Assembly (NCBI GenBank): GCA_031286725.1
Contig: JAITTR010000102.1
Span: 1 to 8,394 of the forward strand
Direction: 5' to 3'
Length of the DNA stretch: 8,394 nt
DNA from: Holosporales bacterium
GTDB lineage: Bacteria > Pseudomonadota > Alphaproteobacteria > RUG11792
Shown: piece after piece, positions 1 to 5,981 of the stretch
How positions within the stretch are numbered: the first letter of the stretch is position 1
Layout of the letters: each line of letters opens with the position of its first letter
The notes under the pieces: generated by a model
Told to the model about the DNA's origin: nothing
What the model saw: the letters and a program-made list of their open reading frames with translations, nothing else
The model's database searches: none
Program-made: the position numbers and the translations under genes

Positions 1-497
1 CCCGCTTCCGACATCTGCTTCTTTAGTTTTTCCAATATAAAAGGCGAGATATCTTTCATTGGCATATCACCACCAAACAAAGGGGCTAGCCACTTATTGA
101 ACTTAGATTGCTCGTCCAAACACGTTCTATTATTCTTATCTTGAAGCGCTTGCTCCATATATTTCTCAAAAACAGACGCAAAGGATATGTTTTCTCTTTT
201 AGCTAGCCCTTCAGCTTCTTCTGCAAGCTTCCTTCTCTGGGTTTCAGTCTTGCGTTTATCAGCTAAAGTCTTTGCTCCCACTCCTGTCCTATGATTTTCT
301 TTCAGCTCGGACAGTCTTGCTCCCGCTTTCCTCTCACTCCACCCTTGAGACTCCCAGCCTAACGCCTCTTCTTTTACCTTGCCATTTAGCCTGTATCTTA
401 TAGTGAAATACTTATCGAATCTTACTCCATGCTTTCTTACAGGATGCTCATAATAACGTACGCCTGGCGTTTTGCTCTTTATTTTTGGTTGATTCAT
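1..497 (-). CDS. Phage-type tyrosine integrase, N-terminal part (cut by the window edge)
   Basis: About 165 residues are visible, running unbroken from an ATG at 497 off the left edge; the catalytic domain lies outside. The start MNQPKIKSKTPGVRYYEHP, followed by KYFTIRYRLNGK and EALGWESQGWSERKA, is the N-terminal arm-binding region typical of a family of prophage integrases common in Desulfovibrio and other proteobacteria. A basic linker (about residues 78-106) leads to the start of the SAM-like core-binding domain (ISFASVFEKYMEQ, WLAPLFGGDMPMKDISPF). Known family members recombine attP with tRNA-gene attB sites through a catalytic Tyr not seen here. GGAG sits 10 nt before the ATG. The gene reads away from the tRNA-Arg fragment at 711-756, the usual int-att arrangement, so it probably drives insertion and excision of an element lying to the left. 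There is no frameshift in the visible part. Whether the remainder is intact is unknown. Confidence 0.9.
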   Translation of the reverse strand, partial: MNQPKIKSKTPGVRYYEHPVRKHGVRFDKYFTIRYRLNGKVKEEALGWESQGWSERKAGARLSELKENHRTGVGAKTLADKRKTETQRRKLAEEAEGLAKRENISFASVFEKYMEQALQDKNNRTCLDEQSKFNKWLAPLFGGDMPMKDISPFILEKLKKQMSEA

Positions 498-524
498 TCC
501 AACATTTCTCCATAACAAACTTTT

Positions 525-588
525 TGAGACCCGTTAATTTCGTTTATTCCATGACCGAAAGGTCTCATCTCCCCCACTCCTCCCCCAC
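525..588. promoter_or_regulatory. Possible integrase control region: inverted and direct repeats
   Basis: Just upstream of the integrase start lie a 7-bp inverted repeat, TGAGACC (525-531) and GGTCTCA (561-567), and an 8-bp direct repeat, TCCCCCAC (570-577 and 581-588), in an unusually C-rich tract for this AT-rich sequence. Repeats between an integrase gene and its att core are often arm-type integrase sites or excisionase/repressor sites. That role is inferred from position only. No convincing -35/-10 pair was found in 498-710. Confidence 0.3.
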
Positions 589-710
589 GTTTTTGCATGA
601 TTCATACTAAAATTACGGGACGACTAATGACACGATAATATGCCTCTACCCGTTGAAATGCAAGAATAAAATTATCTCTTGTGCTTTTATGTGATTTGCT
701 CTAAAATCAG

Positions 711-756
711 ATTCCTAATCCTGAGGCCGTGGGTTCGAATCCCGCCGAGGACGCCA
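711..756 (+). other. Attachment site: 3' fragment of tRNA-Arg(CCU)
   Basis: This matches the 3' part of a tRNA from the anticodon loop onward. It shows loop TTCCTAA (712-718, anticodon CCT), the 3' anticodon stem TCCTG, a five-base variable region, T-stem GTGGG with loop TTCGAAT and CCCGC (729-745), the acceptor 3' strand CGAGGAC (746-752), discriminator G and an encoded CCA (754-756). There is no D-arm or 5' acceptor strand upstream, so it is not a functional tRNA. A 3' tRNA copy beside an integrase gene is the classical distal att site left when an element inserts in a tRNA gene. The orientation predicts the intact tRNA-Arg(CCU) at the other end of the element, left of this window. The three bases before the fragment (CAG) and the loop-proximal A also resemble the missing 5' anticodon stem, so the left limit of the core is uncertain by several bases. 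Confidence 0.82.
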
Positions 757-1024
757 TAGAAAATCTTGAAGAAGGCGACTAAAAATGGAGACTTTTGCCT
801 CCAGGAATTAGAGTTTTAAACAATTCGTGACGCTTTATAATAAATGATATATCAAGCGCAGTAAAGGACATAAGGCAAAAAGAACAACATCTTCAAGGCG
901 ATTTACGACAAAATGAAAGAGTGGAAATTCCCGAGCATTAAAATTCTGAGATAATGGCGTGTAGAGATTATAGAAATAAAGCGTACAATACTAAAGGGTG
1001 CCACCTTAATAAGCGGAGGTTGCT
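757..1024 (+). other. Region without an intact gene, beyond the att site
   Basis: No complete gene is seen. A stop-free plus-strand stretch of 36 codons (831-941) lacks a start codon but reads like a charged coiled-coil fragment (NDISSAVKDIRQKEQHLQGD), possibly the remnant of a small phage or membrane-associated protein. A weak 5-bp hairpin (TGGAG/CTCCA) lies near 785-802. If the tRNA fragment marks the element end, this is host sequence or the debris of an older insertion. Confidence 0.3.
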
Positions 1025-1213
1025 ATGTCGAAAGATTATTTCAATTATATCTTTAATTATACTGGATTTCAAGCTGTTTTCGGAGAAACATATTTGTCTC
1101 GTTATAAGGCAAATGATATAACTGCAGGAAAGCAATGTAAAGGAACTGCTTTCTTCGTTTTTAAATATGAAAAAGATAGTAATACGATTATGAGAAGCTC
1201 AGGAGTAAGCTAG
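1025..1213 (+). CDS. Small hypothetical protein (62 aa)
   Basis: The open frame from an ATG at 1025 is preceded by a good Shine-Dalgarno, GCGGAGG, about 6 nt upstream, the best support that it is, or was, translated. The product begins MSKDYFNYIFNYTGFQAVF, is rich in aromatic residues and lysine, has no signal peptide or clear membrane segment, and matches no family I recognise. Another frame stays open just after its stop (NVFLTYNREYSCNERG, about 1221-1270), so the present protein could be a shortened form of a longer gene. It has no co-directional neighbour in good condition. It could be a decayed start of a phage or accessory gene. Confidence 0.35.
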   Translation: MSKDYFNYIFNYTGFQAVFGETYLSRYKANDITAGKQCKGTAFFVFKYEKDSNTIMRSSGVS

Positions 1214-1553
1214 AGAAGCTAACGTATTTTTAACGTACAACAGAGAATACTCCTGCAATGAGAGAGGAGAAAAAAGAAGAAAGTTTAATAATAGAGAATT
1301 ATGATTCTAAAATGAAGGCTGAGAAGATATAACTCACAGTTTACAAAGCCGAAAAAAGAAAAACTCGAGAAATGGGAAAAGTAAAAATTAAACACAGGTA
1401 TTTAACCTGTAAATAGAATCCTTTGTATTTAAAAATTAAATGAATAATATTTTTTATTGTCTCTAGTCTTGGCATTAATATACTATACCTAAAAGTGAAG
1501 CTAATTCCTTTCTAGGCGTATCTATATATTAAGTCTTTCCCTAAGCGCTATTA
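1214..1553. other. A-rich region with no convincing gene
   Basis: Only very short frames are seen. One is a 24-codon plus-strand ORF (1258-1332) beginning MREEKKEESLIIENYD; the same frame continues after its TAA as LTVYKAEKRKTREMGKVKIK to about 1417, suggesting a stop-interrupted lysine-rich remnant. A 6-bp perfect hairpin (ACAGGT/ACCTGT, 1394-1410) has no T-run. A 44-codon minus-strand frame (1341-1475) overlaps it and has no ribosome-binding site. Confidence 0.3.
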
Positions 1554-1688
1554 TCATTGATTATGTAGCTCTGATAGCATGCCAAAATGCAGATCTAACA
1601 CGGCAGCTACGTCTGCCAGACTTAGTTTTCCTTCTACATAGGCGTCTGACAACGTGTTGGATTTCTTTTTCTCTTTTTTAGTTGTCAT
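1554..1688 (-). CDS. Small hypothetical protein (44 aa), translationally coupled start
   Basis: The frame is intact from ATG at 1688 to TGA at 1554. It starts with a lysine-rich stretch (MTTKKEKKKSNTLSDAYVEG) and continues KLSLADVAAVLDLHFGML, an amphipathic helix pattern reminiscent of a small helix-turn-helix or capping domain; I recognise no family. Its ATG lies inside the end of the preceding minus-strand frame, overlapping by 11 nt (stop at 1678-1680), as in tightly packed phage or plasmid gene strings. The Shine-Dalgarno is weak (AGAG). The upstream genes of the string are broken, so this may be the last unbroken member of a dead operon rather than a live gene. Confidence 0.35.
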   Translation of the reverse strand: MTTKKEKKKSNTLSDAYVEGKLSLADVAAVLDLHFGMLSELHNQ

Positions 1689-2019
1689 CTAACGCTCTGT
1701 ATTTTTGTTCATACTTTAGTAAGCGTTTTCGGTAATATGTTATTAAATCTATCTCTGTCCTTCGCGCGTCAAGTGCCTTTAAATAAAGCAAAGCCAATCC
1801 CAGCTTGGACGCTTTTTAAGGTTATTATGTTGTTTAACTTCTTCCTCGTACACATAGCCTAACCCCGCTAAACTCGTTCTCTGTTGTCGTTACGGTCCTA
1901 TACTTGCAGGGTTCCTGCCGATACCAAAAGGCTACTCCGGTTACGACTACAGCTAACAGCAACCTCCTACAAGTATCTTTATTCCTGGTTTTACGGTACC
2001 TGTTATGTTTATTATTTAT
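1678..2019 (-). pseudogene. Broken gene for a small membrane-anchored protein
   Basis: Three overlapping frames appear to be pieces of one or two genes. The first (about 2019-1834) carries a basic N-terminus (NNKHNRYRKTRNKDTCRR), then one membrane segment (LLLAVVVTGVAFWY) and KYRTVTTTENEFSG. The second, entered by a shift near 1865, reads LGYVYEEEVKQHNNLKKRP. The third (1815-1678) reads LGLALLYLKALDARRTEID and LITYYRKRLLKYEQKYRAL to a TAA. GGAGGT (2023-2028) lies where a ribosome-binding site is expected, but the codon after it is ATA, so the start may have been lost. A single N-terminal anchor followed by charged helices would fit a lysis, conjugation or secretion accessory protein; the sequence does not decide. 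Confidence 0.4.
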
Positions 2020-2290
2020 TTAACCTCCAACGATAACAAAAATATTTGCTCGTACGTTTCGTTCTCCATCTCCCGGATTAAACGATATACTCCCTTGTCG
2101 TAGCTCTTTCTATCGCATTTGCAAAAAGCTATTCCCGTTTATACAACGCTCAAAGTTCGTTGTAATCGTCTTCTACTAGCTCGATAAACCTAAACGCATA
2201 GCTGCCTTTTTCTCTTAACTCTATCAGTTGCCTTCTCCAGCTTTTTCTTATATTCTCTACCCCGTAGGCTATTATATACAAAACAAGCTA
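2016..2290 (-). pseudogene. Broken gene upstream in the same decayed string
   Basis: A start-less frame (about 2287-2150) reads IIAYGVENIRKSWRRQLIEL and continues REKGSYAFRFIELVEDDYNE to a TGA. The same frame goes on as ALYKRE, a TAG, then LFANAIERATTREYIV. A second frame (2172-2016) ends VYRLIREMENETYEQIFLLS and LEVK with its TAA overlapping the next gene's GGAGGT site. Both have a protein-like composition, so at least one shift and two stops separate them from a working gene. Stop-to-start overlap with the following gene is typical of phage or conjugative gene clusters. I do not recognise the family. Confidence 0.4.
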
Positions 2291-2343
2291 TACGAACCCA
2301 AAACATTTTTTAAAATTTTCCTATTTAGAGCCAAATAATATCT

Positions 2344-2433
2344 ATTTGTCAAGGTAGAGAGCGAGCAACGCGAGCGGACCTTGACAAATCTCTTGGGCGG
2401 ATATGGTATAATTTAAAAATACCATATCTGCCC
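2344..2433 (+). repeat. Composite double-hairpin repeat, copy A
   Basis: The 90-bp unit is made of two hairpins. Hairpin 1 has perfect 12-bp arms, ATTTGTCAAGGT (2344-2355) and ACCTTGACAAAT (2378-2389), around a 22-nt GC-rich loop that contains a direct repeat, GCGAGC-AAC-GCGAGC. A 5-nt linker (CTCTT) leads to hairpin 2, with 14-bp arms GGGCGGATATGGTA (2395-2408) and TACCATATCTGCCC (2420-2433), one mismatch, and an 11-nt AT-rich loop. Copy B (3997-4086) is the same length, inverted, and identical at 81 of 90 positions by my count. Copy A lies 39 bp beyond the purA stop and could terminate or stabilise its transcript, although neither hairpin is followed by a T-run on the minus strand. Confidence 0.92.
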
Positions 2434-2472
2434 CTTGAGCTTAAAGCGATGGTTGTAGGAAAAAGCCAATTA

Positions 2473-3765
2473 CTACAAAATCGGCTTAGCGATTTCAATT
2501 GTTTCAAGACGTTCTGGACCCGTTGATATTGAAATAATAGGAACGTTGATTTGTTTTTCTATAAAATCAAGATAACGGCGAGCATTGAGCGGAAGTTTGG
2601 AAATATCTTTTAGACCTTTAGTCGAAGTTTTCCAACCTTTGAGCGTCGTATAGATAGGAATAGCTTTTTGCAAAACTTCGTCCTTTGCGTCAAATAAAAA
2701 AGGAGGGGATTGATCGTTTATTTTATATTTAGTACAAACTTGAATCTCAGACAATTCGTCTAAAACGTCTAATTTTGTAACGGTTATGCCATTGACGCCC
2801 GAAAGGTAAGCGGAACGAGCGATAATCGCAGTATCTAACCATCCGCAACGCCTAGGTCTGCCTGTCGTAACGCCAAACTCCGCTCCTGCTGTTCTCAAAT
2901 ATTCGCCAGTCGTATCCGTTAATTCCGTTGGAAAAGATCCTTCGCCAACTCTCGTAGTGTAAGCTTTGACGATTCCAAGAACAAACCCAAGCTCGCTTGG
3001 AGGAACGCCCGCTCCAATCGAAACCTGAGCCGCTATTGTGTTAGACGACGTAACCATCGGGAAAGAGCCATGATCAATATCCAGCATACTGCCTTGAGCT
3101 CCCTCGAAAACAATTTGTCCTCCAGCTTTTTTAATATCGTAGAGCCTTTGGCTGACGTTTCCAATATACGGAGATAAAATCTCTCCGCATTTTTTCAAAT
3201 AATTTAAGATATCCTCCGCTTTTATTTCCTTCTCGTTTAATCCGCGACGAATAGCGTTATGCAAAAATAAAAGCTTCTCCACTTTTATTGGCAAGGTCTC
3301 TAAAGACAGTAGATCGCCCGCCTTAATCGTAAAACGTCCAGCCTTATCCATATACGCTGGGCCATTTCCGCGACCGGTCGTTCCGACTGAAGCGTTACCG
3401 TTCGCTTTCTCCTGTATAGCGTCCATTTCGGGATGTATGCCGGGTATGATAAGCGACGCATTCTCCGAAATCAAAATACCGTCGAAAGAAACGCTTAAAC
3501 TTTTTCTCAAATCATTTATTTCTTCAATTATCCGCGACATATTTAAAACGACTCCAGAGCCAATAACGGCAAGTTTTCCTTGCAAAATACCGGTAGGCAG
3601 CAAATTAAATTTATATGCCTGCCCGTCTATAATAACCGTATGCCCTGCATTGTTTCCGCCTTGGAAACGAACCACGGCAGCGGCGTCTTTACTATAAAAA
3701 TCAGTCAATTTTCCTTTCCCTTCGTCGCCCCATTGCAAGCCGATGATTGTTATGTTATTTGTCAC
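2473..3765 (-). CDS. purA: Adenylosuccinate synthetase
   Basis: This enzyme joins IMP and aspartate with GTP to make adenylosuccinate, the first committed step from IMP to AMP, in the cytoplasm. The protein is 430 residues, the usual full length. Visible family signatures are QWGDEGKGK (11-19) with catalytic Asp14, GGNNAGH (36-42) with catalytic His42, GTTGRGNGP (128-136; N134 and M139 replace the usual I and E), EGAQG (221-225), VGEGSFPTEL (273-282), GRPRRCGW (302-309) and TKLDVLD (330-336) of the guanine site, with a closing STGPER (414-419). The start is GTG at 3765, which places the N-terminus correctly; the Shine-Dalgarno is weak. LDIDHGSFP and VTSSNTIA favour an alphaproteobacterial origin. 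The gene is monocistronic with no purine neighbours, and is flanked by inverted copies of the double-hairpin repeat. No sign of decay is seen. Confidence 0.98.
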   Translation of the reverse strand: MTNNITIIGLQWGDEGKGKLTDFYSKDAAAVVRFQGGNNAGHTVIIDGQAYKFNLLPTGILQGKLAVIGSGVVLNMSRIIEEINDLRKSLSVSFDGILISENASLIIPGIHPEMDAIQEKANGNASVGTTGRGNGPAYMDKAGRFTIKAGDLLSLETLPIKVEKLLFLHNAIRRGLNEKEIKAEDILNYLKKCGEILSPYIGNVSQRLYDIKKAGGQIVFEGAQGSMLDIDHGSFPMVTSSNTIAAQVSIGAGVPPSELGFVLGIVKAYTTRVGEGSFPTELTDTTGEYLRTAGAEFGVTTGRPRRCGWLDTAIIARSAYLSGVNGITVTKLDVLDELSEIQVCTKYKINDQSPPFLFDAKDEVLQKAIPIYTTLKGWKTSTKGLKDISKLPLNARRYLDFIEKQINVPIISISTGPERLETIEIAKPIL

Positions 3766-3801
3766 AAGAGTTTCTCAAGAATACTGGTTTCGAAGATAAA
3801 T

Positions 3802-3830
3802 AGTTTATCAACAAACCTTTATCTTGTCTA
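3802..3830 (-). promoter_or_regulatory. Probable purA promoter
   Basis: On the minus strand, TAGACA (3825-3830) and TAAACT (3802-3807) are separated by 17 nt, a sigma-70-like pair with 5/6 and 4/6 consensus matches. This would give a leader of about 30 nt before the GTG at 3765. The AT-rich background makes chance matches easy, so this rests on spacing and position. No PurR-type operator was recognised. Confidence 0.4.
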
Positions 3831-3996
3831 GTCGCTTTCATGTATAGAATTGTAAATTAAAGACGAAGAAAATTCCTTAAAACTTAGGAAATCTATAACT
3901 TTATCAGAACAATCTATTTAATTCTTGTGCTACGTCAAAAACTGTCGACAAATTAAATAGTTAACGCGAAAAACTTTTCGTCCATTTCGTATCTGA

Positions 3997-4086
3997 GGGC
4001 GGATATGGTATTCTTCGATTTTACCATATCCGCCCAAAAGATTTGTCAAGGTCCGCTCGCTATGCTCGCTCTCCACCTTGACAAAT
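3997..4086 (-). repeat. Composite double-hairpin repeat, copy B (inverted)
   Basis: This is the reverse-oriented 90-bp copy. Hairpin 2 comes first here, with perfect 14-bp arms GGGCGGATATGGTA (3997-4010) and TACCATATCCGCCC (4022-4035) and an 11-nt loop; then the linker; then hairpin 1 with ATTTGTCAAGGT (4041-4052) and ACCTTGACAAAT (4075-4086) around a loop with GCGAGC-ATA-GCGAGC in repeat orientation. The arms are better conserved than the AT loop (4 of the 9 differences between copies lie in that 11-nt loop), suggesting pressure to keep pairing. It lies about 230 bp upstream of purA. No target-site duplication is evident at either end. Confidence 0.92.
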
Positions 4087-4165
4087 CGTCTCTTCCCGCA
4101 ACAAAACGCTTGGATTTCCCTAGCTTTTCCTGATATGGGAAGTGCAAAAAGTTCCATACGGACAT
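4046..4165 (-). CDS. Small ORF (39 aa) ending inside repeat copy B
   Basis: The frame runs from ATG at 4165, with a strong Shine-Dalgarno, GGGGGA, 4-5 nt upstream. It encodes MSVWNFLHFPYQEKLGKSKR then FVAGRDDL, and its last dozen codons (SRWRASIASGP and stop) come from hairpin 1 of the repeat. The simplest reading is a gene truncated by arrival of the repeat. A second frame through the same DNA (3930-4190) is open for 86 codons and crosses the whole repeat, but its ATG at 4190 has no ribosome-binding site. The function of either is unknown; a short leader peptide is another possibility. Confidence 0.3.
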   Translation of the reverse strand: MSVWNFLHFPYQEKLGKSKRFVAGRDDLSRWRASIASGP

Positions 4166-4289
4166 TTTTATCCCCCAAATTTATGTCCATAACAAAAGCT
4201 TACAGGCAGTTTCTGTCTTGGGTTTGCTTTCATATACTCTTCTGTGTAGAATATATCCCTACCTTTAAGTAACTTGCCTTTCGAATAAA

Positions 4290-4471
4290 AATGTTAAGCC
4301 TCACAAAATATAGAATTTTGATGGCCAGATAGCAAATCGGGCGAATTTTCTGAGTTCTCCATCTATATTGATTTTTATAGTTCTTATCCAAAATGGGAGA
4401 TAATTAGCTTTGCGGGAGGGAGATTAAATAACTCTACAATTAGAGTAAATAATGATAGAGCTTTTTTTAAC
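4290..4471 (+). pseudogene. Gene fragment, plus strand, one frameshift
   Basis: A short frame from ATG at 4290 (MLSLTKYRILMAR) ends at a TAG at 4330-4332. An overlapping start-less frame carries on to 4471 as DSKSGEFSEFSIYIDFYSSY, PKWEIISFAGGR and LNNSTIRVNNDRAFFN. The 49-codon open stretch has a varied, beta-rich composition unlike random AT-rich DNA and looks like the C-terminal end of a larger protein. There is no ribosome-binding site and no recognised family. It may be a decayed gene or a chance open frame. Confidence 0.35.
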
Positions 4472-4748
4472 TGAAGGTAAGATTATTGTTCCCTGCTCCA
4501 GCTTTTAGTTTAATCAAAGGTTACGATGCGGTTAGCCAACAGCGCTAACTGTCCTCATTTTTCCTATAAAAATAGCGCGATAAACATTTATATATAAAAA
4601 TGCAGCATGCAGTAGATTTTATCTTTAATGTTTGTATTGCGATAAAATTATCACAGTATAATAATTTCCTCAGAAAAAGCCGCCCAAATTAAAGAATCTT
4701 TAACTTTTATCAGATATCCAAACCCCCGCCCTCCCGGGGGTACCTTAT
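4472..4748. other. Gene-free stretch with short frame remnants
   Basis: There is no gene. Minus-strand snippets such as QLALLANRIVTFD (about 4515-4555) and EQGTIILPSVKKSSIIIYSN (about 4437-4500) are open but bounded by stops. A GC-rich 6-bp hairpin, CCCCCG/CGGGGG (4723-4740), stands out from the AT-rich surroundings; it has no adjacent T-run and is not a convincing terminator. Confidence 0.35.
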
Positions 4749-4916
4749 CTACCGCTTTCTATGCAAAGCTCTTAGCTTTAGCTTATCATATTTCGCTAAC
4801 TCCTTATACGTTATTATACTCTAAAACTAGAAAAAGACTTGCCTTGTAGGTCATTTTAAGATCTCCTCTAATTTGTCAGATACGTGAAATTGCTCCACGT
4901 TTAACTCGACGATAAT
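4749..4916 (-). pseudogene. Remnant of two overlapping minus-strand genes
   Basis: The first frame ends IIVELNVEQFHVSDKLEEIL and K at a TGA (4851-4853) that overlaps the ATG (4854) of the next frame in an ATGA, with GGAG upstream. The second reads MTYKASLFLVLE; one shifted base later it continues SIITYKELAKYDKLKLRAL to a TAG at 4749-4751. The overlap and ribosome-binding site imply formerly functional, coupled genes; the missing start of the first frame and the shift imply decay. The second shares a loose pattern (ITY..KY..RAL) with the fragment at 1678-1745. No family is recognised. Confidence 0.3.
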
Positions 4917-4921
4917 CTTTT

Positions 4922-4950
4922 GCCCAGAGAACAAAAAAGGTTCTCTGGGC
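4922..4950 (-). terminator. Strong hairpin after the hydrolase gene
   Basis: Perfect 11-bp arms, GCCCAGAGAAC (4922-4932) and GTTCTCTGGGC (4940-4950), enclose a 7-nt loop, 14 bp beyond the stop at 4965. Position and strength fit transcription termination or 3'-end protection, but on the minus strand the hairpin is followed by AAAAG rather than a T-run, so it is not a textbook intrinsic terminator. Confidence 0.5.
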
Positions 4951-4964
4951 GAATTTAAGTATAA

Positions 4965-5981
4965 TCAATCGATTCCCATACAGCATGAGGCGATATTTAA
5001 TCCGCAGTCGCCTTTTCCTTTAATATCAGCCCTCTTAAATTCATACTTCTTTTTTAAGGGAATATCCCTCCCGGCTATTCCTTTCAAAACGTCTCCAAAA
5101 TCCGCTTCGCTTCCGAAATTTTCGGGGATTATGTTGCTAACGTTCCCTTTAATTAAACCGCATTCTTTATAAAAACAACCCGCGAGTTCGCTACAAAATA
5201 CGTTTTCCGTTTTCTCCGTTTTGTTTAAGTTTCTTGTCGCTTGAAGCAACTCCCGCAGACTGAAAAGCGATTCGTACGGCCTTCCTAAGAAATCTTCCAT
5301 AAAGGCTCTGGTTTCCTTACAAGAAACGGCTTTTAATAACGGTCTAAAGTAAATATTTCCATCATATTCAGAAATCCTATTGCTTAAGTCGTAAATATGA
5401 GTATGAGGAGCCATACCAGAAAACACGTCTTTTGCCGATCCGTTGGATTCCATGCTAAAAGGCCGAAATATTCCGGGATCGTTTAACATGCTAATGACGT
5501 CTTTGTGATGTTGTAACAATTCTCTCAAGATAGATTTCCCGACCTTTTTTGACAAACTAGCAATTCCCCTAGGATTAGTTTTATCTGAAATCAGTTTGGT
5601 CTTAATGCTCTTTGAGCGGGATTCGTCTGGCATTAAAGATAGAACTTTAGAAAAAAGCCACCTAGGATTTTCGTTTATAATAATTCCGGAATGAGTTAGC
5701 CCTAATGGATTCGGAATATCGTTTTTAGCGGACGCGGATCTTATAATTTTCCCAACAAGCCCCGCTGCCGCAAAATTTATCATGCTTCCGTTAGGTATTT
5801 CTATACCTTCTTTGGCAATATATTTTGGGTAGATTTGATTTTCGGTATACGTTCTGCAAATTTCATGGGTTGGATCTAAATATCTAAAATCTTCCATATT
5901 TTCAGAACTAGCAAACGTAGGGTAGCAATATCCAAATAAAATTGAGATGATATATAGCAAGACTTTAACGTAATTTTTCAT
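4965..5981 (-). CDS. Secreted YiiX-like (permuted papain-fold) cysteine hydrolase
   Basis: The 338-aa protein begins with a signal peptide (basic MKNYVK, hydrophobic core to about 20, likely cleavage after FASS), so it acts outside the cytoplasmic membrane. It shows the two motifs of the YiiX/YebB-like, circularly permuted NlpC/P60 superfamily: a catalytic His in LGLTHSGIIIN (His97), preceded by a GSMINF strand (65-70) where the family has G-D-[IV]-x-F, and a catalytic Cys in NVFCSELAGCFY (Cys263). Between them, about residues 105-205 form a longer insertion than in short family members, ending with a SMESNG strand and NIYFRPL. Known relatives are thiol hydrolases or acyltransferases on peptides or lipids; the substrate cannot be read here. 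The C-terminus is cysteine-rich (DCGLNIASCCMGID). GGAG lies 5 nt before the ATG. It is monocistronic, with a strong hairpin after the stop. Confidence 0.75.
   Translation of the reverse strand: MKNYVKVLLYIISILFGYCYPTFASSENMEDFRYLDPTHEICRTYTENQIYPKYIAKEGIEIPNGSMINFAAAGLVGKIIRSASAKNDIPNPLGLTHSGIIINENPRWLFSKVLSLMPDESRSKSIKTKLISDKTNPRGIASLSKKVGKSILRELLQHHKDVISMLNDPGIFRPFSMESNGSAKDVFSGMAPHTHIYDLSNRISEYDGNIYFRPLLKAVSCKETRAFMEDFLGRPYESLFSLRELLQATRNLNKTEKTENVFCSELAGCFYKECGLIKGNVSNIIPENFGSEADFGDVLKGIAGRDIPLKKKYEFKRADIKGKGDCGLNIASCCMGID

Noticed and set aside
1341..1475. 44-codon minus-strand frame in the A-rich region
   Set aside because: There is no Shine-Dalgarno, and its hydrophobic composition is the complement of A-rich plus-strand DNA.
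3437..3831. Two overlapping plus-strand open frames opposite purA
   Set aside because: They are antisense shadows of a well-conserved gene, without ribosome-binding sites or family resemblance.
2344..4086. Composite transposon made of purA between the two repeats
   Set aside because: No transposase is inside and no target duplication is visible at the outer ends; inverted placement of two dispersed copies by chance is simpler.
4078..4272. Plus-strand 64-codon frame beginning in the repeat
   Set aside because: Its ATG falls in the hairpin 1 arm region with no Shine-Dalgarno; the opposite strand has a better-supported small ORF.
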